Positions 9,564-18,100 of a stretch of DNA of 64,000 bases are shown here, piece by piece. The notes beneath the pieces are model-generated. The model saw only the letters and a list, made by a program, of their open reading frames with translations, was not told where the DNA came from and made no database searches. The position numbers and the translations under genes are program-made. The DNA comes from Nitrospirota bacterium (lineage in GTDB: Bacteria; JACPQY01): the NCBI GenBank assembly GCA_016180645.1, contig JACPAV010000003.1:186001-250000 (forward strand), read 5' to 3'. The stretch's first letter is position 1; every line of letters begins with the position of its first letter.

Positions 9564-9701
9564 GTGCGTGAATTGGGACCGCTCGAGACGACGACGGCCG
9601 TGAAGGGACGGGACGGCGGCAAGATCGAGTACGTCACCTACTTCCGTTCCACCGGCCCCTGGACGGGCGAAATCCGGCTCGTCGAGGTGGAACTCCAGTA
9701 G
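9564..9701 (+). pseudogene. Possible small ORF or gene remnant
   Basis: From GTG 9564 to TAG 9699-9701 the frame encodes 45 residues (VRELGPLETTTAVKG...) with a protein-like composition. The same frame stays open upstream without a good start. No family was recognised. The rest of 9443-9741 shows nothing clear. It may be the 3' end of a decayed gene. Confidence 0.25.
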
Positions 9702-9741
9702 CGCCGGGCAAAGGACACCGACCCCGAAGCGTTCCGAAAAA

Positions 9742-10170
9742 CTACTCCAGCTTCAAGACGGTAAGCTCGCGGAAGCGGTGGAAATCTCCGTCGTCCGTCA
9801 AGATCGAGTCGACACCGGACTCCCTGCATAGGGCGACGATCTGTGCATCAAATACCAGATTACCTCTCACTTCGTATTTCCGAATGGTCTCACCCAGAAG
9901 GCCGAGGAACCGATCACCGGGTAGAAGAACCCCTACATTCGGAGATTGGAGGAGTCTTCCGAGAGCTTCCGTCGCCTGATCGTGTGTACGCGGCTCCTTC
10001 AGAATGCCCGGGTGGGTCACCACGCGCAAGAATTCAGCCACGCAGAAGACCGGCAGGCCCCAAGGGTCGTCGCGCCCGGCCAGCTCCTTCAATTTTCCTG
10101 CGGCGAGGTCATGCTTGGGTGAGTCTTCCCAATGGGCGTACACCAGGATGTTGGTGTCAACAGCGACTAT
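9742..10170 (-). CDS. vapC: PIN-domain ribonuclease toxin, VapC-like
   Basis: The PIN-domain pattern is complete only if translation starts upstream of the first canonical start (GTG 10143). The frame reads I-V-A-V-D-T-N-I-L-V-Y-A-H-W, whose first catalytic Asp codon is at 10156-10158. Later acidic positions are E of AEFLRVV, D of VFDAQIVA and D of LTDDGDF. VapC toxins cleave tRNA or rRNA with a Mg-dependent acidic centre. The codon at 10168-10170 is ATA and overlaps the antitoxin TAG as ATAG, exactly where ATGA would be expected. Translation may use ATA or depend on the antitoxin ribosome; otherwise the toxin is dead. It pairs with the RHH antitoxin just upstream. Confidence 0.75.
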   Translation of the reverse strand: MVAVDTNILVYAHWEDSPKHDLAAGKLKELAGRDDPWGLPVFCVAEFLRVVTHPGILKEPRTHDQATEALGRLLQSPNVGVLLPGDRFLGLLGETIRKYEVRGNLVFDAQIVALCRESGVDSILTDDGDFHRFRELTVLKLE

Positions 10171-10406
10171 TTCCGACCCTCCATGATCTCGTAGAGGCTG
10201 TCCCGATCCGATAGATCCACCCCCGGCCTAAGTTCTCCCTTGAAGGTCAACAGCTTGAGCCGGAAGGGTTTCTGCTTCTTCGCCGGCGGGCGAAGAACCA
10301 ACCGGAGGGCATCTTCGATGACGCGCGTAAGCGTCGTGCCCGCTTCCAGCGCCCGCCGCTTGGCCGCGCGCACGAGGCCGTCATCCAGATCCAGCGTCGT
10401 CCTCAT
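10167..10406 (-). CDS. vapB: Ribbon-helix-helix antitoxin, VapB-like
   Basis: A 79-residue protein beginning MRTTLDLDDGLVRAAKRRAL, the typical beta-strand plus helix start of RHH antitoxins with the DNA-reading TTLDL strand. The C-terminal half (KPFRLKLLTFKGELRPGVDL) is the toxin-binding tail. It precedes and overlaps the PIN toxin. RHH antitoxins repress their own operon, and two direct repeats over the start codon are good operator candidates. Confidence 0.85.
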   Translation of the reverse strand: MRTTLDLDDGLVRAAKRRALEAGTTLTRVIEDALRLVLRPPAKKQKPFRLKLLTFKGELRPGVDLSDRDSLYEIMEGRK

Positions 10407-10440
10407 GCAGATTTATGTATCATCTTTGCAGATATATGTC
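10406..10440 (-). promoter_or_regulatory. Putative VapB operator, two direct repeats 21 bp apart
   Basis: TGCAGATTTATGTA (10406-10419) and TGCAGATATATGTC (10427-10440) match at 12 of 14 positions and start 21 bases apart, two helical turns. This suits two RHH dimers on one DNA face. The first repeat overlaps the vapB start codon, and the A/T-rich parts can double as the -10 region. Confidence 0.5.
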
Positions 10441-10454
10441 AATTCCGTAATGAC

Positions 10455-10498
10455 GGTGACAGTATACTCTATTGGATGAAATAAAGTATACTGTCACC
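10455..10498. repeat. Perfect 14-bp inverted repeat
   Basis: Arms GGTGACAGTATACT (10455-10468) and its exact complement (10485-10498) surround a 16-base A/T-rich loop. It lies between vapB and the stop of the 1472-residue lipoprotein. It could be a bidirectional terminator without T tract, an extra regulatory site, or a short mobile-element relic. Confidence 0.65.
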
Positions 10499-10505
10499 TA
10501 TTATA

Positions 10506-13500
10506 CTAGGGATTGACCGCGATGTACTTGAGGTCGGAATCCACCGTGGGGTCCAATGTGTAGCTGATATGAGGATTGCCGCCCGGATCAAGGGCGATCG
10601 AGCAGTACCGCCCGACGTTGCCGGTTGAATCCAGCCTCGTGTTCGTCCAGGCCCCCGACGTATTGGTCGAGTAGAGAAGGTCGAGATCCGTCACATCCTG
10701 GTGGCAGGCGTGGACTTTTCCGTTCGAGTCGACCTTGATGGAAGATTCCGGCGTTGTTGCGCCCGTCAGGAAGGCCATCGTCGAAACGACCCAGGAACCT
10801 GATGCATTGGTCGCATACCGCTGATCCGTATTGGCGTTGTCCCAGAACGATACGTGTGCCTTGTTGCCGGAGTCCAGTGCAATGGATGTTCCCGCGCCAG
10901 GCGCCGTATCGATCGTGGCCGCCACCCAGGCGCCCGAAGCATTGGTCGCATACTTCGGATCGGTATTGGTGACGTCGTAGTAAGCCACATAGGCCTTATT
11001 ATCCGTGCCGACGGCGATACTCGCGTACGTCCCGACATTCCCCCCCGCATCGACGTTCGCCGTAATAACCCAGGATCCCGAGGCATTCGTGGCATACTCC
11101 AGATCCGCATCCGTCACATCGTAGTAGGCGATGTGGACCTTCCCGTTCGAGTCGAGTGCAAGGGATGTGTACTGTCCGAGGTCGGTGCCTGTATTGTCCA
11201 CGGTGGTGGCGACCCACGAACCCGACGAATTGGTCGCGTATTTCAGGGCCGTATTGGTTGCATCGTAGTAGGAGATATGGGCCTTGTTGCTGGAATCGAG
11301 AGCCACGGAAGTATACTGGCCGACGTCGCCTCCGGTATCAACCGATTCAACCGTCCACGTTCCCGTCGTATTGTAGGCATACTTCAGGTCCCCATTGGTG
11401 ACGTCATAGTAGGAGATGTGAGTCTTGCCGTTCGAGTCGACGGCGATGGCGGTGTATCGACCGGCGTTGCCCGTGACAACGGCGGCCTGGCTTACCACCA
11501 TGATGCCATCCGAGGAATCGCAGCGGGAGTTCCCTACTTTGTCGAACGTTTTGACGTTGACGTAGTACGAGGTGCCTTGAGTCAGGGAGAGGGCGCCCAG
11601 ACTGAACGAGGTGTTCAAACTGTTGCTCGCAAAAGCGGTGATATTTGAGGGCGAAGCACCGCTACAGGTGGTGGTTCCCACGGCGAACTCGTACCGGTCC
11701 ACGCCGCTCGTATCGGAGGCCGTCGTCCAGCCGCCGGCAAGGGAGGTCGTTTTCGTCTGGATATCCTGGTCGCCGCCGATCGCATCCCGCACGGTGACGC
11801 TCCCAACACTCGTGTCGCAAGTGCGAGACGCCGCCGTTCCCGTTCCGTTATTTCCCTTCTTGTCCGTCGCCCGCATGTTGAGTGTCAGGCTCTGAGCGTC
11901 CGTGCAGGTGATCCCCGTCCAGGAACATGTCCCTCCCAGGAAAGTAGCAGTTGTCCACTCCGAATCGCACGTTCCGTCTGTGGATTTGCAGTATTCGCAG
12001 AGATCGATGCCGGAGCCGGATTCGGAGAAGTTCGCGCTCAGGTCGAACGGACTGTCCACATGAGTGACCGTCGCTGTACTCGTGACGTTGACCGTACCCG
12101 CCGACGGGGAAACCGTGTCCACGCCCCAAGCGGCCACCGCGGGCGAAAGATCCACGTTTCCGGCTCTGTCCGTCGCGCGGATCAACAGGCTGTAATTACC
12201 GGCCGCAAGGCCCTTGTCGGCGCGCGGCGATGTACAGGCCGTGTAGGCCGCTCCGTTAAAGCTGCATTCGAGCGCGGCGTCGGGCTCGTTGACCACGAAT
12301 TCAAAGGAAGCCTCGGTCCCGGCCACATAACAGAACGTTCCCAAGCTGCAAGGCTGCATGGTGAGAGTCACCTCGGGTGGGCGTTTGTCGTTGAGGAAGA
12401 AGAACCGGTCGCTCTTGTTGCCGAAGGCGTCATAGACAATGAGATACAGGAGATCGTTTGCGTCGCCCTTGTTGTCGCCGAGGTCGATGGAATCGAAGGA
12501 GCCGTCGGAATTCGCCACACCCTCGGCGATCTTCTTGCGCAGGAGATCATCCTCATAGATCTTGATACTGGCCCCCGGCTCGACGGCCTTCGCCGCGCCG
12601 GAGATGGTGTCCGACTTGCCCGGCGCATTCATCGCGACCGTCACCAGGGAAGCGTCCGGCATGGGCGGACGGGTCGTGTCGATCCGCACGGTATTTCCCG
12701 GCTGGGCCACGGTGATCAAATGGAATGCGAACCCGGCCGATTTCCCGTCCGTCGCATTGGCCTCCACAATGAACACCCCCTGCTGCGATGGAGCTGTCCA
12801 CTGGGTTTGGAAAGTCGGTATGGCCGGAGCGGCTTCAGTCGCGGTCGTCACGATATCGTTCTCGCGGCGCGGCGCCGAAGCCACAGCGGCGGCGGAGAGC
12901 GTTCCCCCGTTTGCCTTCCATCTTGCAAATAACGTGTCGTCTGAGTCCGGATCGGCCACCTCGGCCGTGAGAGTAATCGTTTCGCCGGGTTGGGCGGTGG
13001 GAACGCCCTTGATCTGTACCATCGGGGGTGTATTGGTCTGGCGGCCCTGGAAGTTGGCCACAAGAATCGTCACGTCCACGCTTTCCGTTGCGGACAGATC
13101 CACCCGCCTCGAATTCGAGCTGTATCCGGCGCGATTCGCCTGGATCACGTAGCTGATCGGCTGCAACCCCTTGAGGACGAAATTGCCGTTTCCGTCCGCC
13201 GTTGCTTTCTCCGAATCGGGGACGGTAGACACGATGGCGCCGCCGACACCCAATCCATCCGTGTCCACAACCTGTCCCGAGACCGTGCGGGGCTTCACTT
13301 CCGCCGGAGCATGAACCAACTGGACTTCCGCCAGCTTGGTGTCCGACTTCGCCTTGACCTCTACGCTCTCCCACTTGAACGCCTCGAAACCGGGGAACAT
13401 GGCGGCGAGCGGATAGCGACCGACCGGAACATTGAGAAGAATGAAGCTGCCCTTTTCGTCCGTCTTGGCCGTAAAACTGGTTCCGGGCACAAAAACGTCC

Positions 13501-14924
13501 GTTCCGAGATGGTTCTTGGCATCGGACCGGAGTGCTTTCCCGGAGATGGACCCCGACTCCTCTAGTGCCTTGGCCGCCACCGCCACTACGTTCCCCGCGG
13601 CAATCACCACGCTCTGAGACACGGCGTAGGTTTGGCCGCTCCTGCCCTGCTTGCGAATGATGAGCAGGTACTCGCCCGGCGGAGCGCCCGCCAGTTGGTA
13701 ATTGCCGTTCTCGTCGGAGTACGTGCAGAAGCTGGTTCCCTCAAGGCACACCTCAGCGCCCATGATCGTAGCCAAGCCGCTCGCCTGACGGACCACGCAA
13801 TCGGGGTCCGGAACGGCGCAATCCGGATCGCAGGAACCGTTCGAGTATTTCTTTTCGGCAATGCAGACGTCCGGCGCGACTGACGCACAGTCCGTGCTGT
13901 CAGACAATTCGAAACAGGCCTTGAGAAGGCGTGGTAGCGGCGGGTCGTTCGTCCTATGCGGATCCAGATACTGGCCGTAGCCCGAACCGAACCGCCCCTT
14001 ACTGAACTCGTCCTCCGCTCGCTGGTGCACACTCGCGAAATAGCTTGCCGCCGTATACCCGTCAAACCCCCAACTCTCGCAAATGCCGTTGGCCTGGTGC
14101 AGAACTAGAAACTCCTCCTGGCACTGATCCAAACGTCCCATAAACTCATCAATTTCATCCCAGCGAAGCCCTCCTGAGCGATACCCTTCGCTGAACGAGT
14201 CGATTTCATAAGACTCATTCCAGAGGCTGTCCACAACATAGCCACTCCGGGGATCGGGCAACCCACTGATTCGATGGGAATCCAAGTTCTTTCTCCATGT
14301 AGCCCAATCATCAAACGCGTATTCCTCGTATCCTAGATACACTGTAAACGCGGATTCCACGTCTGCTCCCCCCACTTTCACCTCGCCCAAACGGTATGCT
14401 CTCAGATAACTGTAGTAGATCCGAAGCAGGGCAAGTGAACCCGGATCGGGAAGCTTGCAATCCGGATCGAACTGCTGGCAGTTTCCATCGCAAACGTTGT
14501 CGCCGTACTTTTTCGACACCGCGCAAGGATCGAGGGACCCTTCTGCCACCGGATGGCGCGCCGGAACGGCCCGAACACCTTGCTCCGCGCCGCGTAAATC
14601 CATCCCCCGCACGCTGCCCCGGACTCCCCCGCGAACGCCCTGCTCGGCGCCCGTCAAGTCAATGGCCCGCCCCCCCTCCGCCTTCACCGATCCCTTCACG
14701 GCCCCGGTGCCCGGCGGAAGAGCGGCGGTCACCTCTCCGGCGCCGCCCGAGGACAGCTCCCCACTAACGTTTGGCAAAGTCCCCTGGTTCTTAGAGGCAC
14801 TCTCCCCACCCTTGCTCTTGCCGCCGCTACAGCCGAGATTTGCCACGAGGGCAAGAAGACACGCGGCACACCAGAAGCTGCACACAACGGACAGCGGGGC
14901 ACGGTGGACAATTTGAACGTTCAT
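10506..14924 (-). CDS. Giant lipoprotein with carboxypeptidase-regulatory domains and a C-terminal 7-unit beta-propeller
   Basis: The start is ATG 14924, with AGGAGG at 14931-14936; the frame is open further upstream but without a signal. The signal peptide ends NLGC (Cys32). Next come a VRG-rich linker (GAEQGVRGGVRGSVRG), a Cys-rich part with CDGNCQQFDPDC-type motifs, three carboxypeptidase-regulatory-like beta domains (about 430-690), PKD/Ig-like domains, and CEYCKSTDGTCDSEW. The C-terminal ~340 residues hold seven ~48-residue repeats of the form YTSIALDSNGKAHISYYDVT ... LKYATNASGSW, expected to fold as a seven-bladed propeller. It is probably a surface binding protein, paralogous to the two NHL lipoproteins in its N-terminal half. 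A CRP-type site lies upstream. Confidence 0.8.
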   Translation of the reverse strand: MNVQIVHRAPLSVVCSFWCAACLLALVANLGCSGGKSKGGESASKNQGTLPNVSGELSSGGAGEVTAALPPGTGAVKGSVKAEGGRAIDLTGAEQGVRGGVRGSVRGMDLRGAEQGVRAVPARHPVAEGSLDPCAVSKKYGDNVCDGNCQQFDPDCKLPDPGSLALLRIYYSYLRAYRLGEVKVGGADVESAFTVYLGYEEYAFDDWATWRKNLDSHRISGLPDPRSGYVVDSLWNESYEIDSFSEGYRSGGLRWDEIDEFMGRLDQCQEEFLVLHQANGICESWGFDGYTAASYFASVHQRAEDEFSKGRFGSGYGQYLDPHRTNDPPLPRLLKACFELSDSTDCASVAPDVCIAEKKYSNGSCDPDCAVPDPDCVVRQASGLATIMGAEVCLEGTSFCTYSDENGNYQLAGAPPGEYLLIIRKQGRSGQTYAVSQSVVIAAGNVVAVAAKALEESGSISGKALRSDAKNHLGTDVFVPGTSFTAKTDEKGSFILLNVPVGRYPLAAMFPGFEAFKWESVEVKAKSDTKLAEVQLVHAPAEVKPRTVSGQVVDTDGLGVGGAIVSTVPDSEKATADGNGNFVLKGLQPISYVIQANRAGYSSNSRRVDLSATESVDVTILVANFQGRQTNTPPMVQIKGVPTAQPGETITLTAEVADPDSDDTLFARWKANGGTLSAAAVASAPRRENDIVTTATEAAPAIPTFQTQWTAPSQQGVFIVEANATDGKSAGFAFHLITVAQPGNTVRIDTTRPPMPDASLVTVAMNAPGKSDTISGAAKAVEPGASIKIYEDDLLRKKIAEGVANSDGSFDSIDLGDNKGDANDLLYLIVYDAFGNKSDRFFFLNDKRPPEVTLTMQPCSLGTFCYVAGTEASFEFVVNEPDAALECSFNGAAYTACTSPRADKGLAAGNYSLLIRATDRAGNVDLSPAVAAWGVDTVSPSAGTVNVTSTATVTHVDSPFDLSANFSESGSGIDLCEYCKSTDGTCDSEWTTATFLGGTCSWTGITCTDAQSLTLNMRATDKKGNNGTGTAASRTCDTSVGSVTVRDAIGGDQDIQTKTTSLAGGWTTASDTSGVDRYEFAVGTTTCSGASPSNITAFASNSLNTSFSLGALSLTQGTSYYVNVKTFDKVGNSRCDSSDGIMVVSQAAVVTGNAGRYTAIAVDSNGKTHISYYDVTNGDLKYAYNTTGTWTVESVDTGGDVGQYTSVALDSSNKAHISYYDATNTALKYATNSSGSWVATTVDNTGTDLGQYTSLALDSNGKVHIAYYDVTDADLEYATNASGSWVITANVDAGGNVGTYASIAVGTDNKAYVAYYDVTNTDPKYATNASGAWVAATIDTAPGAGTSIALDSGNKAHVSFWDNANTDQRYATNASGSWVVSTMAFLTGATTPESSIKVDSNGKVHACHQDVTDLDLLYSTNTSGAWTNTRLDSTGNVGRYCSIALDPGGNPHISYTLDPTVDSDLKYIAVNP

Positions 14925-15010
14925 GGTTGGCCTCCTTTCGGCTTTGGCGCGATGCGCACACACTGTCGGCATAGACCGGGTCGAACTTAGCACGAAGAAC
15001 CACAATAGTC

Positions 15011-15026
15011 TGTGACTCAGATCACA
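15011..15026. promoter_or_regulatory. CRP-family binding site upstream of the 7-bladed-propeller lipoprotein
   Basis: TGTGACTCAGATCACA is a perfect TGTGA-N6-TCACA palindrome, centred about 94 bases before the ATG at 14924. A weak -10 (TAAGTT at 14984-14989) would put it near position -41, the class II activation spacing. The -10 is tentative. Confidence 0.65.
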
Positions 15027-15118
15027 CGTACCCCCACACTGTGGATCTTGGAGGTCACACTAATTGAACATGCCGCATGCCGGCACCCCCGCGGTCAACG
15101 AGGGAAACGCGGCGGGCG

Positions 15119-18100
15119 CTACGGGATGTTGTAGGCGAGGATCCGGTGGTTGCCGGAATCGACGACCCAGAGGCGGTCGCGGGCGGCATCGAAGGCCGCG
15201 CCCGTGGGGCTCGTCTGGCCGCCGGTATCGGTTTTGGCCGTGCTGGAGATCAGATCGGCCTGCCCGATTTCCGTCTTGGCTGAAAGTCCGTCTGCGAGCG
15301 AGCTGACGTCAAACAGGAGCGTCCGGTTGTTCCCCCTGTCCGCAACGAACAGCCAGTTGTTGTCCGTGTCGTATGCAAGTCCATTCGGCTGATTCATCTG
15401 GCCGGCCGAGAGGCCGCTCGCGCAGGTGCCGAAGCTGCCCTGTCCCAGGACATTCGCCGCTTCCTCCCCGTCCACAACAGTCGACACATCGTATACCACC
15501 ACTCGGTTGTTGGTGGCGTCGGCCACGAAAAGAAGGGAGCCCGATCCGTTGAGGGCGAGTCGCTTCGCATCGTGGAATCGGGACCTGGAGCATTGGTTGG
15601 TATTGTTGTTGAAATTCGTCTGGCCGAGCACATTGACGGCCGCCTGACCGTCGGTGATCACGCCTCCCACGTTGAAGGTGAGGACACGGTTGTTTCCGAC
15701 TCCCGCTCCGGCACCGCCTTCCACCGTGTAAAGCGTCCCGCCGCGCACGGCAACGTCCTCCGGCTGGTACATCTTGGATTGCGTCGTGCCGCTCGAAACG
15801 GTCGTCATGTCCGGCTGGCCAAGAACTTTTGCAGCGGGCTCGCCATTCGTTATGGAAGCCACGTCGTACATGAGGACGCGATTGTTGTTCGTGTCCGCCA
15901 CGTAGAGCCGATTGTTTGTGGCGTCGTAGTCGATACCCTTGGGATTGTTCAGGGTCGTTGCGGTTGCGCCCGAGGCCGTCTCGCTGAAATTCCCCTGTCC
16001 AAGAACAAAATCGGCCGTTCGATCCGTGAGCAGCCTGTTCGCATTGAGGTTGAAGACGAGGATCCGGTTGTTGCTGCTGTCGCTCGCAAAGAGTCTGCCG
16101 TTGGTGAGATCCAGAGCCACATCGTTGGGACTCTCAAAGGCGCTGGCGCGGGGGTTCCCCGCCTCGTTCGCCGTGTAGATTGCCCCGGAAGCGTCAAAAT
16201 GGCCGAGGAGATCGGAGGCGTTGGAGCCGGTCGTGAATGCGGCATAAACCATGACACGTTTGTTACCCGCGTCGACTACCCAGAGTTTTCCTGAGCCGGC
16301 GTCACCCACCAGCCCTGCCGGTGTGCTCATTCTGTTCGTGCCGACGGAGGCGGCCGAGTCCGTATAGTTTGCCTGGCCCAGAACGGCCGTCGCGGCCTCC
16401 GCATCCACGATCGCGTCCACGTCGAAAACCAGGACACGGTGGGCGTTCGAGCTTGCCTGAAAGAACTGTTTCGGAGCGGTCGCCACATAGGCCCCGCCCT
16501 GAACACCGCATGTGGCAGCCGACTGGCCGGCCCCTGGGCACCCGCAGGTCGTGAAGTTCGCCGCGCCAAGGACATTCGCCGCGTTCGGCCCGGGAGGCCC
16601 GCCGATGGGGAGTGCAAACACCAAGGTCCGATAGTTGTCCGATGCAAACAGTCTGCTCCCGGCGGTGTCCAGCGCGACACTCCGCGTTCCGAAGGAAAAC
16701 CCGCTCTGCGTGCAGGAATCCGTATTGCTCGTGAGATCGGCCTGCCCGATCACTTTGGTCGCCGCTTCCCCGTCCGAAATGGCCGTGACGTCATACAACA
16801 GTATCCGATTGTTGGTCTTGTCCGCGGCGTACAGAATGTTTCCCGAGTAGGCCAGGCCGACCGGCATGTTCAGTCCGCAGGCGGTTACGCTCGTTCCCAC
16901 GCCGTCCCCACAGCCCGCGCCGGCATTCTCGGTGTTGGCCGATCCCGTGATGAAGTTGACCTGGCCCAATACCTTGATGGCCGCCTCGCCGTTCGTAATG
17001 GACGTGACGTCGAAGATGAGGATCCGGTGATTCCCGCTGTCGGAAACGTACAGGTACTTGGTGGCCCCGTCACCGTTGTACGCCACACCCCTGGGCCTGT
17101 TCATCCGGGAAGAGGTCGTGGCGGATTCGGTCGAGTACAGGTCCGCTTGACCGAGAACGAAATCCGCAATTCGATCGGCCAGAGTTTCGTTCGAGGGTGC
17201 ATCGGTTAGAGTGAAAACGAGAACCCGGTGGTACATCATGTCCGCCACGAAGAGCCGATTTCCGACCGTGTCGACGGCGATGCCGACGCTGTGATCGCCG
17301 CCATCCGTCGGATTCAGGCCCGTGCCGTCCGGATCGTTAATGCCCCCCCGCGTGTAGACCATGTTGCCGGAGCCGTCCAAGTGACCGGCTCCGTCGGCTT
17401 CGAACATCTCCATCAGCCACACGGTAATTCCGGCGGACGGAGTCTCGACGTTCCCGGCAGCGTCCGTAGCCCGGCTTCGGACATTATGATTGATCTTGGT
17501 GGCCGTGAAGGAGGCGGACCAGGAGGTCGTGCCGGTCGCCGATGAATAGGCCGCGCCACCGTTTGAAGAAGTGTCGACCTTTTGGATGCCCGATCCGGAG
17601 CCATCCGCCGCCGTGCCGGTCAGGTTGACCGTCGGGCCCGCCACCGGGAACAGGGCGCCTCCTACGGGACTGGAGATGGACGAGGAAGGAGCCTGTTTGT
17701 CGATCCTCACGAGGGCCGACTTGGCGTTTTCCTGGTTGCCCACCGCATCCCGCGAGAAGTAACGCACGTACTGCTGGCACACGGTACCCGCCGCGCAGGT
17801 AACGGTCGCACTCGTGCCCCCGGTGTCGGGCGTGCAGATGTCGGACGGGTCCTTGCAGAAGAGCGTGGTGGCGCTCCCGCCGGTGGTCCCGGAGCCGGCA
17901 TCGGTCTTCGTCAGTGTCACCGTGACATCCGTATTGACCCAGGATGCCGGTGCGTCGGAGGTCGTCGCCGGCGCCAGCGTGTCGCATTTCCGGCTCAAGG
18001 CCGTACCGATTGCCACGTTCTGCGCCTGATCGATCGCGCGGAGGTTGAGGGTGAGGTTCTGGGCGTCCGTGCAGGTCAGGGCGGTCGCCGTGCAGGTGTA

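Noticed and set aside
9742-10143. VapC starting at GTG 10143
   Set aside because: It would remove the first catalytic Asp of the PIN domain, encoded at 10156-10158.
14925-15005. Upstream extension of the 7-bladed-propeller lipoprotein
   Set aside because: The ATG at 14924 has AGGAGG and starts a lipoprotein signal; the extension would bury it.
15040-15059. Second CRP-like site TGTGG...GTCACA
   Set aside because: The half-sites are ten rather than six bases apart.
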